In this document: positions 13,605 through 22,173 of the stretch, piece by piece
Layout of the letters: every line of letters begins with the position of its first letter
Numbering within the stretch: position 1 is the stretch's first letter
Assembly (NCBI GenBank): GCA_021772755.1
Contig: JAJFLJ010000010.1
Span: forward strand, 1 to 43,051
Direction: 5' to 3'
Length of the DNA stretch: 43,051 bases
DNA from: Candidatus Sumerlaeota bacterium
GTDB taxonomy: Bacteria > Sumerlaeota > Sumerlaeia > SLMS01 > JAHLLQ01
The notes under the pieces: model-generated
The model's input: only the letters and a program-made list of their open reading frames with translations
Told to the model about the DNA's origin: nothing
Database searches by the model: none
Position numbers and translations under genes: made by a program

Positions 13605-16142
13605 ATGGCGCACCGGCCGACATCCCGAAGAACGCGCGCGGTCGGCGCGCTCTGCCTCGCGGCGGCTCTCTCCCTGACCTCCACGGCCCGTTCGCACTCG
13701 AACGGCGAGGTGGTCGCGACGGAACCGCAGGGCATTCGCACGTCGCCCGGCGTTCCGGCGCCCGGCATTCTGATCGAACGCGACGCCGCGGCCGACGCGG
13801 CCATTCGCGACGCGGTCGAGGCCGCGGGAAACCAGGATTTCGACCGCGCGCTGGCGCTGTACCGGAGTGCCGCCGAACTCGCTCCGGAGCGCGGCGTTCC
13901 CGCACTCGCGCGATTCCTCGAACTGACGGAGCGCGACGACGAGCTGGCGGCGCTGCTGGACGCCTGTCGCGACGCCGGTTCCGCGATTCCGCATCTTGCC
14001 GGGGCCCGCGCGCTCGCGGCGGCCGGCCGGCGGGACGACGCGATCGCCCTCCTCTCTCCCGACCCGCGCATTCGCGACGGAGAGAACCCCGCCGGCACGC
14101 TGTTTCTCGCACGGCTGTTCGCGCAGGAGAACCGCAGCGAGGAGCGGCAGCTCCTGCTGCTGGAAGCGACGCTCGCGGCTGAGGATTCCGCCGCGGCCTT
14201 TCTGCTCTGGCGCGAGCTCTTCGCGGGCGCGAAGGACACCATCCTGTCGCAGCCCGAACTGCTTCTGTCGGCCATGGGACGCGGGCTGAGAAGCGGCGAT
14301 CTCGACGAGTCGACACTGGTCGCCATGCTCGACGAGACGGCGCAGGACCTCCAGATGCGCGGCGACTACTTCGACTCGCGCGACGTTCTGCTCGCGGAGG
14401 CGCCGCGGCATGGCGCCGGTGCCGTTCTGTTCGCGACGCGGCTGCTCAATCGCGAGGAGCGCCACGACGAAGCGCTCGCCTATCTCGAACGCCACATCGA
14501 CAGCCTGCGCCAGTCTCCGCTGAAGGTCGTCGCGGACGATCTGCGCGGCGAGCTCATGCGCCAGAACGGACATCTCGCGGACTTTCGAAACGACCTGGAG
14601 CGCCGCGCCCGCCAGGCATCGGGCCGCACGGCGGTTCGGCTGAACATGGAGGCGGCGCGCATCGCGCTGGCGCAGAACGACGACGAAGGCGCGGAACGCG
14701 CGCTTGCCCGCATCGACGGGGCGGACGTCCCCGCGGATCTCGAACGCGAGTTCCGTCTCGCGCGGCTGCTGGCCGCCACGCGCGCGCAGAACGTCGAACG
14801 GCTCGTCGATATCTATCCGGAAACCGTCGCCGGTTCGCGCGAAGAGGACATCGAACTCTACCACCACGTGATCTTCACGAACATCCTGGACACCGACTCG
14901 CACCACGCGATCGAGAGCCGGATTCGCGAGTCCTTTGCCCGCGCCGACCCTCCCCCGCCGGTTCTCTGGCGACTCGCCGCCGGGGCGGCGCTCGCCGCGC
15001 GCCGAAAGCCCAACGAACTGGAGGCGCTCTACCAGTGGGCATCGCGTTCGAACGGCGACACGGTGGCCGTCGAATCCCTCGCGCGCGTTTCGGGCGAGCT
15101 TGCCGCCGAGCTTGCCGCCGCTCCGGAAGGCGCGCTTGCCGTGTCGCCGGACGAAGTCGGAAAGACCGTTCGCATCGCGGAGCAGGCGCTGTGCGAGGTG
15201 ATCCGGCGCCGGCCGTGGGAACCCAACGCCTACGTCTCCCTGCTCGCGCTGGAAGAGGCGAGGGGCGCCGACGATCCCGCGCTGAAGGTGATCGAAGCCG
15301 CGCGGCTCGATCTCGCGGGAGACCGCCAGGCGGAAACCGTCGCGTTCGTTCTCGCGACGAACGGATACCCGGGTGCCGCGCTTCGCCTGTACGACGGCTT
15401 TCTGAAAGCCGATCCCTCCAACATGTCCGTGCGAATGAACCGCGCGTCGTGTCTCACGCGCCTGGACCGATGGGACGAGGCGATCGAATTCTACCGGACG
15501 CTTCTCGCGAAGGGCTATCGCGGAGAACCCTGGCACGTGCACGAAACCGTCGGGCGGCTCTGGGAGATCGGAAAGCACCTCGACCGCGAGGAGGAAACCG
15601 TCCAGTGGTTTCGCGACGCACCGGCGAACGTGCGGGGCGACTGGGGCATGACGATCGTCGAGGACTTCGGAAGTCTCGCCGCGCACCAGGGACGCATGGA
15701 GATCGCCGCGGAGTTCCTCGGCAGGATTGCGGACGAGTCGGCCGATCCCGACGTCCGGGCGCGTGCGTACCTGCGTCTCGTGAAGGGCCATGCCGACGCC
15801 GGAGACGGGGACAGCGCCATCGAAGTTCTCGCGCGGGCGGAGAAGGACCTCGCCGGCTGGCCGGAACAGATCGCGGACCTCAAGATTCAGCGGGCGGAAC
15901 TCCTGATCGCGGAGAACCGGCAGGGCGACGCGGTGCGTCTGCTGGTCGCCGCGGCGGAGTCCGATCCCAGCGACGCCTTTCTCGCCGACGCCCTGCACCG
16001 CGCCGCGCAGATCGAGCAGGAACTCGACCGCCACGACCGGGCGCTCGCCCTGTATCGCGCGTTTCTCGATTCGCCCTCGCGAAGCTTCGTTCGCCGGCGC
16101 CACGCCGAAGAGCAGATCGCCGCGATGGGCGCTGCGCGATGA
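13605..16142 (+). CDS. Large secreted TPR-repeat protein
   Basis: An 845-residue protein with an N-terminal signal peptide (RAVGALCLAAALSLTSTARS), which predicts a periplasmic or surface location. The body is almost entirely alpha-helical hairpin repeats. Clear TPR units are NQDFDRALALYRSAAELAP (near residue 75), HDEALAYLERH and RWDEAIEFYRTLLAKGYR (near 625); the C-terminal RHDRALALYRAFLDSP is another. No enzymatic motif is visible. Its stop overlaps the start of the next gene by four bases (ATGA), so the two proteins are translationally coupled and probably act together. I start it at ATG 13605 because the signal peptide begins there; the same frame is open far upstream, but only as a shadow of the amidase gene. 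Confidence 0.85.
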   Translation: MAHRPTSRRTRAVGALCLAAALSLTSTARSHSNGEVVATEPQGIRTSPGVPAPGILIERDAAADAAIRDAVEAAGNQDFDRALALYRSAAELAPERGVPALARFLELTERDDELAALLDACRDAGSAIPHLAGARALAAAGRRDDAIALLSPDPRIRDGENPAGTLFLARLFAQENRSEERQLLLLEATLAAEDSAAAFLLWRELFAGAKDTILSQPELLLSAMGRGLRSGDLDESTLVAMLDETAQDLQMRGDYFDSRDVLLAEAPRHGAGAVLFATRLLNREERHDEALAYLERHIDSLRQSPLKVVADDLRGELMRQNGHLADFRNDLERRARQASGRTAVRLNMEAARIALAQNDDEGAERALARIDGADVPADLEREFRLARLLAATRAQNVERLVDIYPETVAGSREEDIELYHHVIFTNILDTDSHHAIESRIRESFARADPPPPVLWRLAAGAALAARRKPNELEALYQWASRSNGDTVAVESLARVSGELAAELAAAPEGALAVSPDEVGKTVRIAEQALCEVIRRRPWEPNAYVSLLALEEARGADDPALKVIEAARLDLAGDRQAETVAFVLATNGYPGAALRLYDGFLKADPSNMSVRMNRASCLTRLDRWDEAIEFYRTLLAKGYRGEPWHVHETVGRLWEIGKHLDREEETVQWFRDAPANVRGDWGMTIVEDFGSLAAHQGRMEIAAEFLGRIADESADPDVRARAYLRLVKGHADAGDGDSAIEVLARAEKDLAGWPEQIADLKIQRAELLIAENRQGDAVRLLVAAAESDPSDAFLADALHRAAQIEQELDRHDRALALYRAFLDSPSRSFVRRRHAEEQIAAMGAAR

Positions 16143-19138
16143 AGCGCGCCCTCGCGGCGCTGCTGGCGTCGCTCCTCCTTTCGGCGCCCGCGACCGCCGA
16201 CGTCGTCCTGAAAGGCCGCGTCGTCTCCCCGCCAAGCGTCGACGCGTCGCAGTTGTCCGTCACGGTGTTTCACGAACCGCCGACGGAAGTCGAAGGAGAC
16301 TGGAGTCCCGGGGCGACCGCCGTTCCCGATTCGTCGGGCGCGTTCGGAATCGCCGCGTCGCCGGGCGAATCGACGCAGTTGGAAGTCACCGGCCCTGGTG
16401 TTCGCCGCGCACGATTCCCCTGGCCGAAGAATATGCCGTCGGACAGCCCGGCGCAGGCCGTCTTCGAACTCGATCCGGGCTTCGCCATTGCGGGCAGCGT
16501 GCGCGACGCGGACACGCACGGGCCCGTTCCCGGTCTTCTGATCGGGCCGGTGGTTCCGGGCCCCGACGCGGGCCGCGATGCGATGGAGCGCAGCTATCCG
16601 TTCTTCGTCGAACCGAGTCCCGACGGTTCCTTCGTCATCGACGGACTATCGAGCGACTGCTCCTGGATCGTTCCGTTTCATAGCCCGTCCCACGAGCGCC
16701 AGACCCTGCGCATGCGACCCGGGCTTCCCATGACGATCGATCTGCATCCGGGTGGCGCGGCGATTTCCGGCACGCTCGCGGGCTCGCGAACGCTCGATCC
16801 CGTCGCCTTCGAGACGATTCTGCTTCAGGGCGGCCCGCGGGATTTCCACATCGTCCGGCGCACGGGGGAATCCGGCGAGTGGAGCATGGACGGTCTGCCG
16901 GCCGGCGAGTACCGCATCGCATCCTGGTCGCCGGACAAGGGCACCGGTCCTGCTCAAACCTTCGCGGTCGTGCGGGACCACACCATCGGAGGGGTCACGC
17001 TCCTCTATCCCGAGGGGATTCGCGTTTCCGGCGCACTCGTCGATGTGGAAACGGGGGACACGGTGCCCGACGCGCGCGTGGAGATCGGCGGGGCCATGTC
17101 GCTCTCCGGTCCGGAGGGGCGTTTCGAAGTCTATCCCGTCGAAGCGCCGTGGCCCCGCGAAGCGCGAATCGATCATCCCGAGTTCGCGTTTCGAACGGAG
17201 GACCAGGACGCGTCGCTCTATCCCGTCGACGGATCCGACGGGTCCGACCTCGACGTGGGAAATCTTCTGCTCCGCCGAAAGCGCGTTCTGGAAGTCACCG
17301 CCTCCGACGTCGCCACGACCGCCGTCGCAGGAGGAATTCTGGAAGTCTTCGGCAATGCGCGGGACGCGACGCCTGTCGTCGATCGCGCGCGAATTCCAGG
17401 CGACTACGCCGTCGTCCCGCTGGATTCCGCCGGAACGCGCGGCGTCGTTCTGCGCTCCTCCGGAGACCGCGTGTCCGATCTGGTCTTCGTCGAAACGGAC
17501 CTGCGCCAGACGACGACGACGCTTCGACTGCGGACGGATGCCGGCGGAACGCTGCGTGGTTCGCTCGCGTACGAAGCGACGGCTCCCGACGACGGCGAGG
17601 CACCTCTCGCCCCCGCGTTCGAAGTCCGTCTGGAAGCCGCGTGGCCGAACGCGTCAGGACGCTTCGCACTCCGCACGGCGTCGCCGCTTGCGAACGGTTC
17701 CTTCGAAATGCCCGGCCTGCCGCCCGGCGACTACACGCTCGTGCTGGAGCGCGCCGGCGGAGAGCCCTGGCTGGTGGAACCGCTCGCCATCGCGCGCGGC
17801 GAAACGCTTGAGATGCATCGCACGGTTCCGCGCGGGGTCCGCGTCGAGGGAGTCGTCGTCGGTCCGATCGACGAGCCGCTTCGCGAAGTGACGGTCTCGA
17901 TCTACGGGCGCGACCCGCTCGGCCATGCGCTTCACCTCAAGGCGGTGAGCGGCGCGGACGGAGCGTTCTTCGCCGAGGGATTCGGTGGCGACACTCTGGA
18001 ACTGGTCTCCGCCAGTCACGCGGTCCACGGCGAAGCCGAGCTTCGCGGCGCCGCCATCTCTTCGCTGCCGGTTCGTCTGACGATGACGCCGCCGCCGGGC
18101 ATTCGAGTGACCGTTCCCGTCGCGAGCGGAGGCGAGGCGATTCTCCTGCTCGCGCGCGAACGCCCCATGAGCGACGGCACGACGCAGCGGTTCTACGAGA
18201 TCGACGCGCGCGAGGCGTTCGCGGGAGGCGCGGAGACCTTTCTTCGGCCGCGTTCGGCGGGAACGATGCGCGTCGCGGCGGGAGCGAACGGCCAGTGGAC
18301 CGTATCGCCCGCGTTCGAATGGCGGAGCGACGCCGCGGAGAAGGACGTTCATCTCGATCCTTCGGACACGGCGGGCCTCGTGTGCGCCATCGAAGGAATC
18401 GAACCGGAGGACATCGGCGCGGTCGAAACGGTCCTTCTCAACACCGCTTTGCCGGAGTCCCTCGCGCGAACGGAGTTCCAGCCATCGTCGGTGCGGGGCC
18501 GCGACATGCGCTTCGACGGCATTCCCACCGGCGAGTATCTGCTGATCGCCTACGGTCCCGACGGCGAGTCGGCATCGGTCGCCAACATCGACGTTCGGGC
18601 CGGCGAAACCGCCAGCGTGCGCGTGGAACTCTCGAGCCCCGGCACCGATCTCGTCGGTCGCATCGTTTCCGGAGGCGATGGCATCTCCGGAGTTCGCGTC
18701 GCGCTTCGCGCCGACAACGTGCCGGAGGCGCCGGTGCTTCTCGAAGCGCTCACCGGTGCGGACGGGGTCTTCACGCTCTTTCCTCTTTCGAAGGACAGCG
18801 CCTATCTGCTGACCGCGACGGGCGAAGGCATCGAACAGACCTGGCCCTTCGTCGCGAAACCGGACGAGAGCGGAATCGTGGTGCGCGACTTCGAAGTCCG
18901 AGAGTCGCAATCCGTCGCGCTGGAGTTTCCCGCCGATCTTCGCGCGCGCGTCGCATCGCCAGGGCCGCCGCTGCTGCTGCGTTCCGATGCGGGCGGAGAG
19001 ACGACAGTCGTCCCCACCCCCTACGCGTCGGAGCCCGTCGAGCTCTCTCCCGGCACATGGACGGTCATGCACGGGGAGGACGAAATCGGTCGTGTCGTGG
19101 TGGGCAAAGGCACCCGGACGGCGCGGCTGATCCCCTAA
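16139..19138 (+). CDS. Secreted 999-residue protein with repeated carboxypeptidase-regulatory-like beta-sandwich domains
   Basis: The signal peptide is MKRALAALLASLLLSAPATA. The rest is a chain of Ig/CnaB-like or carboxypeptidase-regulatory-like beta-sandwiches, recognised by recurring strands of the type G-x-F/W-x-M/F-x-G-L/I-P-x-G-E/D-Y: GEWSMDGLPAGEYRIAS (near 245), GSFEMPGLPPGDYTLVLE (near 520) and MRFDGIPTGEYLLIAYG (near 790). Other domains have diverged. No catalytic site, sortase motif or transmembrane anchor is visible. It is translationally coupled (ATGA) to the upstream TPR protein. The pairing suggests a periplasmic or surface scaffold or adhesin complex, but substrate and partners are unknown. 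A weak stem with TTTGCG/CGCAAA arms follows the stop. Confidence 0.82.
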   Translation: MKRALAALLASLLLSAPATADVVLKGRVVSPPSVDASQLSVTVFHEPPTEVEGDWSPGATAVPDSSGAFGIAASPGESTQLEVTGPGVRRARFPWPKNMPSDSPAQAVFELDPGFAIAGSVRDADTHGPVPGLLIGPVVPGPDAGRDAMERSYPFFVEPSPDGSFVIDGLSSDCSWIVPFHSPSHERQTLRMRPGLPMTIDLHPGGAAISGTLAGSRTLDPVAFETILLQGGPRDFHIVRRTGESGEWSMDGLPAGEYRIASWSPDKGTGPAQTFAVVRDHTIGGVTLLYPEGIRVSGALVDVETGDTVPDARVEIGGAMSLSGPEGRFEVYPVEAPWPREARIDHPEFAFRTEDQDASLYPVDGSDGSDLDVGNLLLRRKRVLEVTASDVATTAVAGGILEVFGNARDATPVVDRARIPGDYAVVPLDSAGTRGVVLRSSGDRVSDLVFVETDLRQTTTTLRLRTDAGGTLRGSLAYEATAPDDGEAPLAPAFEVRLEAAWPNASGRFALRTASPLANGSFEMPGLPPGDYTLVLERAGGEPWLVEPLAIARGETLEMHRTVPRGVRVEGVVVGPIDEPLREVTVSIYGRDPLGHALHLKAVSGADGAFFAEGFGGDTLELVSASHAVHGEAELRGAAISSLPVRLTMTPPPGIRVTVPVASGGEAILLLARERPMSDGTTQRFYEIDAREAFAGGAETFLRPRSAGTMRVAAGANGQWTVSPAFEWRSDAAEKDVHLDPSDTAGLVCAIEGIEPEDIGAVETVLLNTALPESLARTEFQPSSVRGRDMRFDGIPTGEYLLIAYGPDGESASVANIDVRAGETASVRVELSSPGTDLVGRIVSGGDGISGVRVALRADNVPEAPVLLEALTGADGVFTLFPLSKDSAYLLTATGEGIEQTWPFVAKPDESGIVVRDFEVRESQSVALEFPADLRARVASPGPPLLLRSDAGGETTVVPTPYASEPVELSPGTWTVMHGEDEIGRVVVGKGTRTARLIP

Positions 19139-19199
19139 ATCGGCGGTTTGCGGCGGGTTTTCGCAAAAAGCACCCAAAGCATTGAAACTATTCGGCTTG

Positions 19200-19234
19200 G
19201 TGAACCGGTTACGGTTAGAAAAATGGTTGCACGG
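19200..19234 (+). promoter_or_regulatory. Upstream element B, shared with the promoter at 11.3 kb
   Basis: GTGAACCGGTTACGG plus an A-run, ending at the -35 box. It contains the 8-base palindrome AACCGGTT. It is the partner of 11258-11291, at nearly the same distance from the -35 hexamer. Confidence 0.5.
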
Positions 19235-19255
19235 AGCCGCTGTTGCAGCCATATC
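19227..19255 (+). promoter_or_regulatory. Putative promoter of the carboxypeptidase gene
   Basis: TTGCAC (19227-19232), a 17-base spacer, CATATC (19250-19255). Each box has three to four consensus bases, which suits an activated promoter. It leaves a 5' leader of about 150 bases before ATG 19411. Confidence 0.45.
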
Positions 19256-19410
19256 TTGCCGTCAGTCTGAAGGTCTATCCGGTGTGTATGGGCACGGGCA
19301 AACGTCGCGGGCAGGCGCCGCTCGCGACGTGTGGGCGCACTCGAGAGGTTGCGCTACCGGGCTGTCTTCGGAGCAGGAACCACATCCCCGCACGAAAGGA
19401 ACGCAAACCG

Positions 19411-21123
19411 ATGGATCATCACCTCAGAGGGCGCGCCGCATTGCGGCTCGCCATGCTCGTCGCGGTCTTCGCCGCATTCCTCTTCGGCACCGCCGGTGCC
19501 ATCACCCTCGCCCAGATCGACAACGACATCGATGCCATCATCAACAACGCGAACTCCAGCGTCCAGTGGTCGGTTCTCGTCGAGAACGAATGGGGCACGC
19601 AGACTTACTACAGCCTGAATCCCGACACGCCGCGCAGACCCGCCTCCAACACGAAGATATTCACGACCGCCGGCGCCCTCGGCAACCTCGGTCCGACCTA
19701 CGTGTGGCGCGGATACCAGCTTCAGTCCTCCTCCACGTCGAGTCCCGTCGAGTCGGTTCTCTCCTCCAGCAACAACGGTCTCGCCGACGAACTCTACGGC
19801 CTCGCCGGCGGCGGGTCCTCCATCATCTCGTGGTGCAACAGCGTCGGAATCGACATGACCGGCGCCCAGATGTACGATGGTTCCGGCCTCAACTACGACA
19901 ACCGCTTCACGTCGCGCCAGACACTCGGCCTCACGCGGTACATGATGGACAACTACACCTACGGCCAGTGGGCCACCCACCTCGCGATCTCCTGCACCAA
20001 GGGCACGCTCGCGAGCCGTCTCTGCGGAACCGGCAAGACCGGACGCGTCCACGCCAAGACGGGCACGCTCACCAACGGCCAGACGCTCTCGCTCTCCGGC
20101 TACATCGACAACCTCTACGACGGCGAACGCTACTTCTTCTCCATCTACTGCAACAGCGTTCCCTCCTCCTCGCAGAGCGACACCCGCTCGCGCATCGACA
20201 GCATCGTCTCCGTCATGACGCAGAGCGCCATCCCCAACCCCGGCCCGCCGATCGGCGGAACCGTCGTCGACAACTCCGACTCGCCGGAGTACCAGGAGTC
20301 CGGCTCCTGGGCCAACTCCGCCAGCTCCGGGTACTACGGAACCAACTCCCGCTGGGCTCTCGTCTACAACCAGGACAACGAAGCCAGCTGGACGCCGACG
20401 CTCTCCACCCAAGGCATCTACGACGTCTACGTCTGGTACGTCTCCGGCAGCAACCGGTCGCCCGCGGCCAGCTACATCGTGAATCACATGAACGGTTCCA
20501 CCACGCTCTGGGGGAACGACAGCGGCGACGGCATCCCCAACGGCATCAACCAGCAGGTCAACGGCGGACAGTGGATCAACATCGGCCAGTGGGAGTTCGC
20601 CCAGGGAAGCTCCGGCAGTCTTCTGCTGGACGGCGGAAACTCCTTCAACGGCGGCAGCTCCGGCACCGTCATCTCCGCCGATGCCGCCCAGTGGGTTCTC
20701 GTCCAGGAAACCGGCCTCGAGTACATCGTCGATAACACCGACGCCGGCTTCACGGCGCCCTCCTCCAACTGGTTCCCCAGCACCTCGGTCTCCGGCTACT
20801 ACGGAACGAACTACCACGCGCGCGCCACGGCGTCCGTCAGCGACGCGGCCACGTGGGCCGTCGATCTGAGCCAGAGCGGCACGTACGAAGTCTTCGCGCG
20901 CTGGACCACCGGAGGCAACCGCGCCACGGCGGCCCCCTACATCGTCTACCACAGCGGCGGGTCCACCGTCGTGCCCGTCAACCAGCAGCAGAACAACGGC
21001 GTGTGGGTGTCCCTCGGGACCTACTCCTTCGGTTCGGGCAATGCCACCCGCGTCGCCCTCTCGTGCTGGACCGGCAGCGGCAGCTTCGTCATCGCCGACG
21101 CCATCCGCATGGAAAAGCAGTAG
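19411..21123 (+). CDS. D-alanyl-D-alanine carboxypeptidase (S13-like) with two golvesin-like domains
   Basis: A 570-residue secreted penicillin-binding-type peptidase. The signal peptide spans residues 1-30. The three catalytic motifs are present: S79-N-T-K82 (SxxK), S120-N-N (SxN) in SSSNNGLADEL, and K216-T-G in HAKTGTL. SxxK and SxN are only about 38 residues apart, against roughly 240 in E. coli DacB, so the family's inserted accessory domains are absent. Two golvesin-like domains follow (about residues 288-440 and 443-570), each with SGYYGTN and GNR motifs; the second closely resembles the amidase C-terminus. ATG 19411 has AAAGGA upstream. It probably trims the peptidoglycan pentapeptide or cuts cross-links; specificity is not determinable. 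Confidence 0.9.
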   Translation: MDHHLRGRAALRLAMLVAVFAAFLFGTAGAITLAQIDNDIDAIINNANSSVQWSVLVENEWGTQTYYSLNPDTPRRPASNTKIFTTAGALGNLGPTYVWRGYQLQSSSTSSPVESVLSSSNNGLADELYGLAGGGSSIISWCNSVGIDMTGAQMYDGSGLNYDNRFTSRQTLGLTRYMMDNYTYGQWATHLAISCTKGTLASRLCGTGKTGRVHAKTGTLTNGQTLSLSGYIDNLYDGERYFFSIYCNSVPSSSQSDTRSRIDSIVSVMTQSAIPNPGPPIGGTVVDNSDSPEYQESGSWANSASSGYYGTNSRWALVYNQDNEASWTPTLSTQGIYDVYVWYVSGSNRSPAASYIVNHMNGSTTLWGNDSGDGIPNGINQQVNGGQWINIGQWEFAQGSSGSLLLDGGNSFNGGSSGTVISADAAQWVLVQETGLEYIVDNTDAGFTAPSSNWFPSTSVSGYYGTNYHARATASVSDAATWAVDLSQSGTYEVFARWTTGGNRATAAPYIVYHSGGSTVVPVNQQQNNGVWVSLGTYSFGSGNATRVALSCWTGSGSFVIADAIRMEKQ

Positions 21124-21144
21124 CCGCCGCAATCCCGACACTGG

Positions 21145-21180
21145 ACGGCGAACCGGGTATCCATGGCCCGGTTCGCCGTT
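21145..21180 (+). terminator. Hairpin terminator after the carboxypeptidase gene
   Basis: A perfect 13-bp stem, ACGGCGAACCGGG (21145-21157) with CCCGGTTCGCCGT (21167-21179), lies 21 bases after the stop and is followed by TCGTACTTT. It closes the envelope block facing the convergent lipoprotein gene. Confidence 0.7.
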
Positions 21181-21254
21181 CGTACTTTGGTGACCCTCGC
21201 ACTCCCGCGTCCCGGCATCTCAGCGCGGCACGTTCTTCCTTCCGCCAGCCCCCC

Positions 21255-22169
21255 TCAGTCCGCGCGGTCCAGAACCATCTCGCGCAACGCAAGAACGGCA
21301 TCCAGTTCGTGCTTCGCGACGAGCCGTTCCGGCCGGCCGTCCGCCTGACTGACCCGATACAGCAGATCGAGGCACTCCTCCAGGTGCTCCATCGTGCGGG
21401 CGGCGTCGAAGGCCGCGCTCTCCGGCGGGCGAATCCGGATTTCCTCCTCCGCCAAGTCGCGGTGCAGCGACGCGAGCCAGAGCACGTGCTCCAGCCCGCG
21501 CGCCGACGTCGTGTGGTTCGCCGCAAGCGTGCGAAGCGACTCCAGCGCCTGGCGGTTGCCGTCCGGCAGCAGCGCCCGCGCCGACACCAGCAGTTCCGCG
21601 CGGTCGATTTCCGCCTGCTCCGACTCGACCTTCGCCAGCGAGGCGTACAACGGATCGCCGAACGAAGAGGAAAGCTCCCAGTACGCGCCGGACCGCTCCG
21701 CCAGCGCCCGCAGCGTGGCCGCCAGATCGGCCGTCTCCCCCGCCCGCGCCGCCACGGCCAGCAGACTCGCGTTCGACTCCGCGCGCCGCAGGGCCTCCTC
21801 CCGCAGTTCGGGTTCCTCCGCCGCCAGGAGAAACTCCTCCTGCGCCGCGGCATAGCTGCGAAGCCGCTCGAAGGCACACGCCTTCAGGAACGCGACCTCC
21901 CGCGCGAAGCGCTCGGGATGCAGACGTTCGTAGTTCTCGAGCCGCGAGAGGGTCGCACGCGCGACCGAGCGCCCCGTGATGTCCTGCATCGGGCGTTCGG
22001 TGTAGGGATCGGTCGCCGCCAGCAGATGATACTCGGTCGCGACGGAGAGCAGACTCTCGTGCGGGGAGTACGGGCGGAACTCCCGCCTGGAGCATCCCCC
22101 CGCGACAAGAAGAAGCGCCGCCGCGAGAACGGCGGCGCCGCACGACCGCATGGTTGCCTGCAATGCCAT
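21255..22169 (-). CDS. Putative lipoprotein of unknown function
   Basis: A 304-residue protein with a lipoprotein signal: a hydrophobic stretch ending LLLVAGGC, with the lipobox cysteine near residue 26. The mature part is helical and rich in Ala, Glu and Arg, with loosely TPR-like pairs (RSYAAAQEEFLLAAEEPELREEA). I recognise no enzymatic motif. It starts at ATG 22169, four bases after the stop of the large TPR protein, so they form an operon; a second ATG at 22151 would also keep the signal. The TPR partner is also predicted to be exported, so the two may form an envelope complex, which is an inference from position only. Confidence 0.75.
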   Translation of the reverse strand: MALQATMRSCGAAVLAAALLLVAGGCSRREFRPYSPHESLLSVATEYHLLAATDPYTERPMQDITGRSVARATLSRLENYERLHPERFAREVAFLKACAFERLRSYAAAQEEFLLAAEEPELREEALRRAESNASLLAVAARAGETADLAATLRALAERSGAYWELSSSFGDPLYASLAKVESEQAEIDRAELLVSARALLPDGNRQALESLRTLAANHTTSARGLEHVLWLASLHRDLAEEEIRIRPPESAAFDAARTMEHLEECLDLLYRVSQADGRPERLVAKHELDAVLALREMVLDRAD

Positions 22170-22173
22170 TGCG

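Noticed and set aside
13545-16235. Minus-strand open frame of 896 codons opposite the large TPR gene
   Set aside because: It mirrors the GC-rich codon pattern of the TPR gene and lacks a ribosome site, signal or domain. The plus-strand TPR units are convincing.
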